From assembly GCA_937121005.1 (NCBI GenBank), contig CAKZKB010000240.1, positions 1 through 5,581 on the forward strand: a DNA stretch of 5,581 nucleotides, written 5' to 3'. Below, in pieces: positions 4,749-5,581 of the stretch (position 1 is the stretch's first letter; the number at the start of each line of letters is the position of its first letter). The DNA comes from an uncultured cyanobacterium (GTDB lineage Bacteria > Cyanobacteriota > Cyanobacteriia > Cyanobacteriales > Geitlerinemataceae). The position numbers were made by a program, and so were the translations under genes. The notes beneath the pieces are model-generated. The model was given only the letters and a program-made list of their open reading frames with translations. It was not told where the DNA came from and did not search any database.

Positions 4749-5581
4749 TTACTGCCAGTTGCCCACCAAGACGAACGGAGCCCAATAGAAGGGAAGTTCG
4801 TAGTCGGGTTGGGCTAGTAACCACAGTTGGGCGTTGCGTAGGGCAGTGGCTTTGTTGGTCGCCGGAAGGGAGAGTTGGCGGTAGAATTCCACCATCAGAT
4901 CGGCAGTAGAGCGATCGCGCACCGACCACAGGGTGGCGATGGTCGATCGCGCCCCACTTTTCACCGCCAGACCGGCCAAGCCTAACACGGCCCGATCGTC
5001 CCCTTGGGCGGTTTGGCAAGCGCTGAGGACTAACAGTTCGATGGCGTTGTTGCGGGTTTCGTCGCGACCTTGCAATAATGCCCCTAATTCGGAGACGTTA
5101 ATGCGATCGTCCCAAGTGAGAATGAAGGTGTCTTCCGCATTGGAACTAAACTGGCCGTGAGTGGCTAAATGCAGTACCGGAGACCGGGTTTGCGAGACGA
5201 TTTCGCGGACGGTTTCGGCGGTAAATTCACTGTCAAGACGGCTGTTAGCCTGAATTTGACTTTTAATGCGATCGACTTCAGTTGGAACCCCTGGTAAGGC
5301 GGCAAACCCCTGTCGCGCTTCGCTCAAACCGCCGATGAAGGCTTCTAATTTTCCCCGTTCTAAGGGGCGAGATTCGAGAAGTTGCAGCCCCGGCGCAATG
5401 GCGATCGCGTAGTCTTCTACTAAATATTTTTCCCCATCGTAGAGTACCGACATGGGCATATTTCGCAGGGAACCATCGAGGACAAAAACCAGGGTTTCAA
5501 TATCGCTGTTCGCCAGATCGGTCGCAATTGGACGCAGCAACCAATCGTACACTGTTGAATATAATTCCAAACGGCGCGATC
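4749..5581 (-). CDS. CHAT domain protein, C-terminal part (N-terminus beyond the window)
   Basis: The frame is open to the window edge and ends in TAA at 4749-4751; about 276 C-terminal residues are visible. It is a complete-looking CHAT domain, a caspase/separase-like fold of clan CD. Marks in order are YDWLLRPI (start), FVLDGSLRNMPMSVLYDG, FAALPGVPTEVDRI, LHLATHGQFSS with the catalytic His (codon 5157-5159), LLVLSACQTAQGD with the catalytic Cys (codon 5016-5018), VLGLAGLAVKSGARSTIATLWSV, and the ending FYWAPFVLVGNWQ. The dyad is intact, so it should be an active cysteine peptidase or at least competent. In cyanobacteria such domains usually follow TPR repeats that act as the sensing or partner-binding part; none is visible here, and this would lie beyond 5581. 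The TTG at 5568-5570 is not the start: in-frame codons Ser-Arg-Arg precede it. Same-strand neighbours are the PEP-CTERM and DUF928 genes. Confidence 0.92.
   Translation of the reverse strand, partial: SRRLELYSTVYDWLLRPIATDLANSDIETLVFVLDGSLRNMPMSVLYDGEKYLVEDYAIAIAPGLQLLESRPLERGKLEAFIGGLSEARQGFAALPGVPTEVDRIKSQIQANSRLDSEFTAETVREIVSQTRSPVLHLATHGQFSSNAEDTFILTWDDRINVSELGALLQGRDETRNNAIELLVLSACQTAQGDDRAVLGLAGLAVKSGARSTIATLWSVRDRSTADLMVEFYRQLSLPATNKATALRNAQLWLLAQPDYELPFYWAPFVLVGNWQ

Noticed and set aside
5568..5570. TTG as the start of the CHAT protein
   Set aside because: In-frame codons continue upstream to the window edge without a stop, and there is no ribosome-binding site. CHAT domains in this family normally follow an N-terminal region.

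Overview
The window is cyanobacterial chromosomal DNA. Three independent signs agree. The octamer GCGATCGC (HIP1) occurs eight times in 5.6 kb. Heptameric short tandem repeats of the cyanobacterial STRR type lie in two gene leaders. Four of the encoded protein families (DUF4347, DUF928, a PEP-CTERM surface protein of the XDD3 type, and a CHAT protein) are characteristic of, or strongly enriched in, multicellular or filamentous cyanobacteria. I cannot name the genus from sequence alone.

Layout. On the minus strand, 28-615 encodes a small stand-alone DUF4347 protein that lacks both residues expected at its protease-like dyad. An AT-rich non-coding stretch follows (616-1098); it holds an imperfect dyad, a possible decayed insertion-sequence end and a six-copy TCGTTGT tandem repeat. 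On the plus strand come an overlooked 49-residue membrane ORF (1099-1248), a GNAT acetyltransferase 5 nt later (1254-1739), a second AT-rich tandem repeat, and a HEAT-repeat protein (1901-2647) ending in a hairpin terminator. Everything to the right is minus strand, transcribed leftwards: the C-terminal part of a CHAT protein (4749 to beyond 5581), an XDD3-type PEP-CTERM surface protein (3596-4519) and a secreted DUF928 protein (2705-3403).

How they may work together. The minus-strand trio combines a caspase-fold CHAT module, an exosortase-sorted envelope protein and an exported DUF928 protein. From my knowledge of cyanobacterial genomes, DUF928 genes are often found near CHAT/TPR genes, so this looks like a local envelope module. 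Gaps of about 190-230 nt and a strong hairpin between the genes argue against one simple operon. The plus-strand GNAT and HEAT genes look like ordinary housekeeping or accessory genes. The HEAT protein resembles what I recall of the IscA2-partner IaiH, but I could not verify this.

The strongest oddities are the double loss of the His and Cys positions in the DUF4347 protein, a dispersed repeat whose second copy encodes the C-terminus and stop codon of the PEP-CTERM protein, and the small membrane ORF tightly coupled to the GNAT gene. I see no CRISPR array, rRNA, tRNA or intact transposase.
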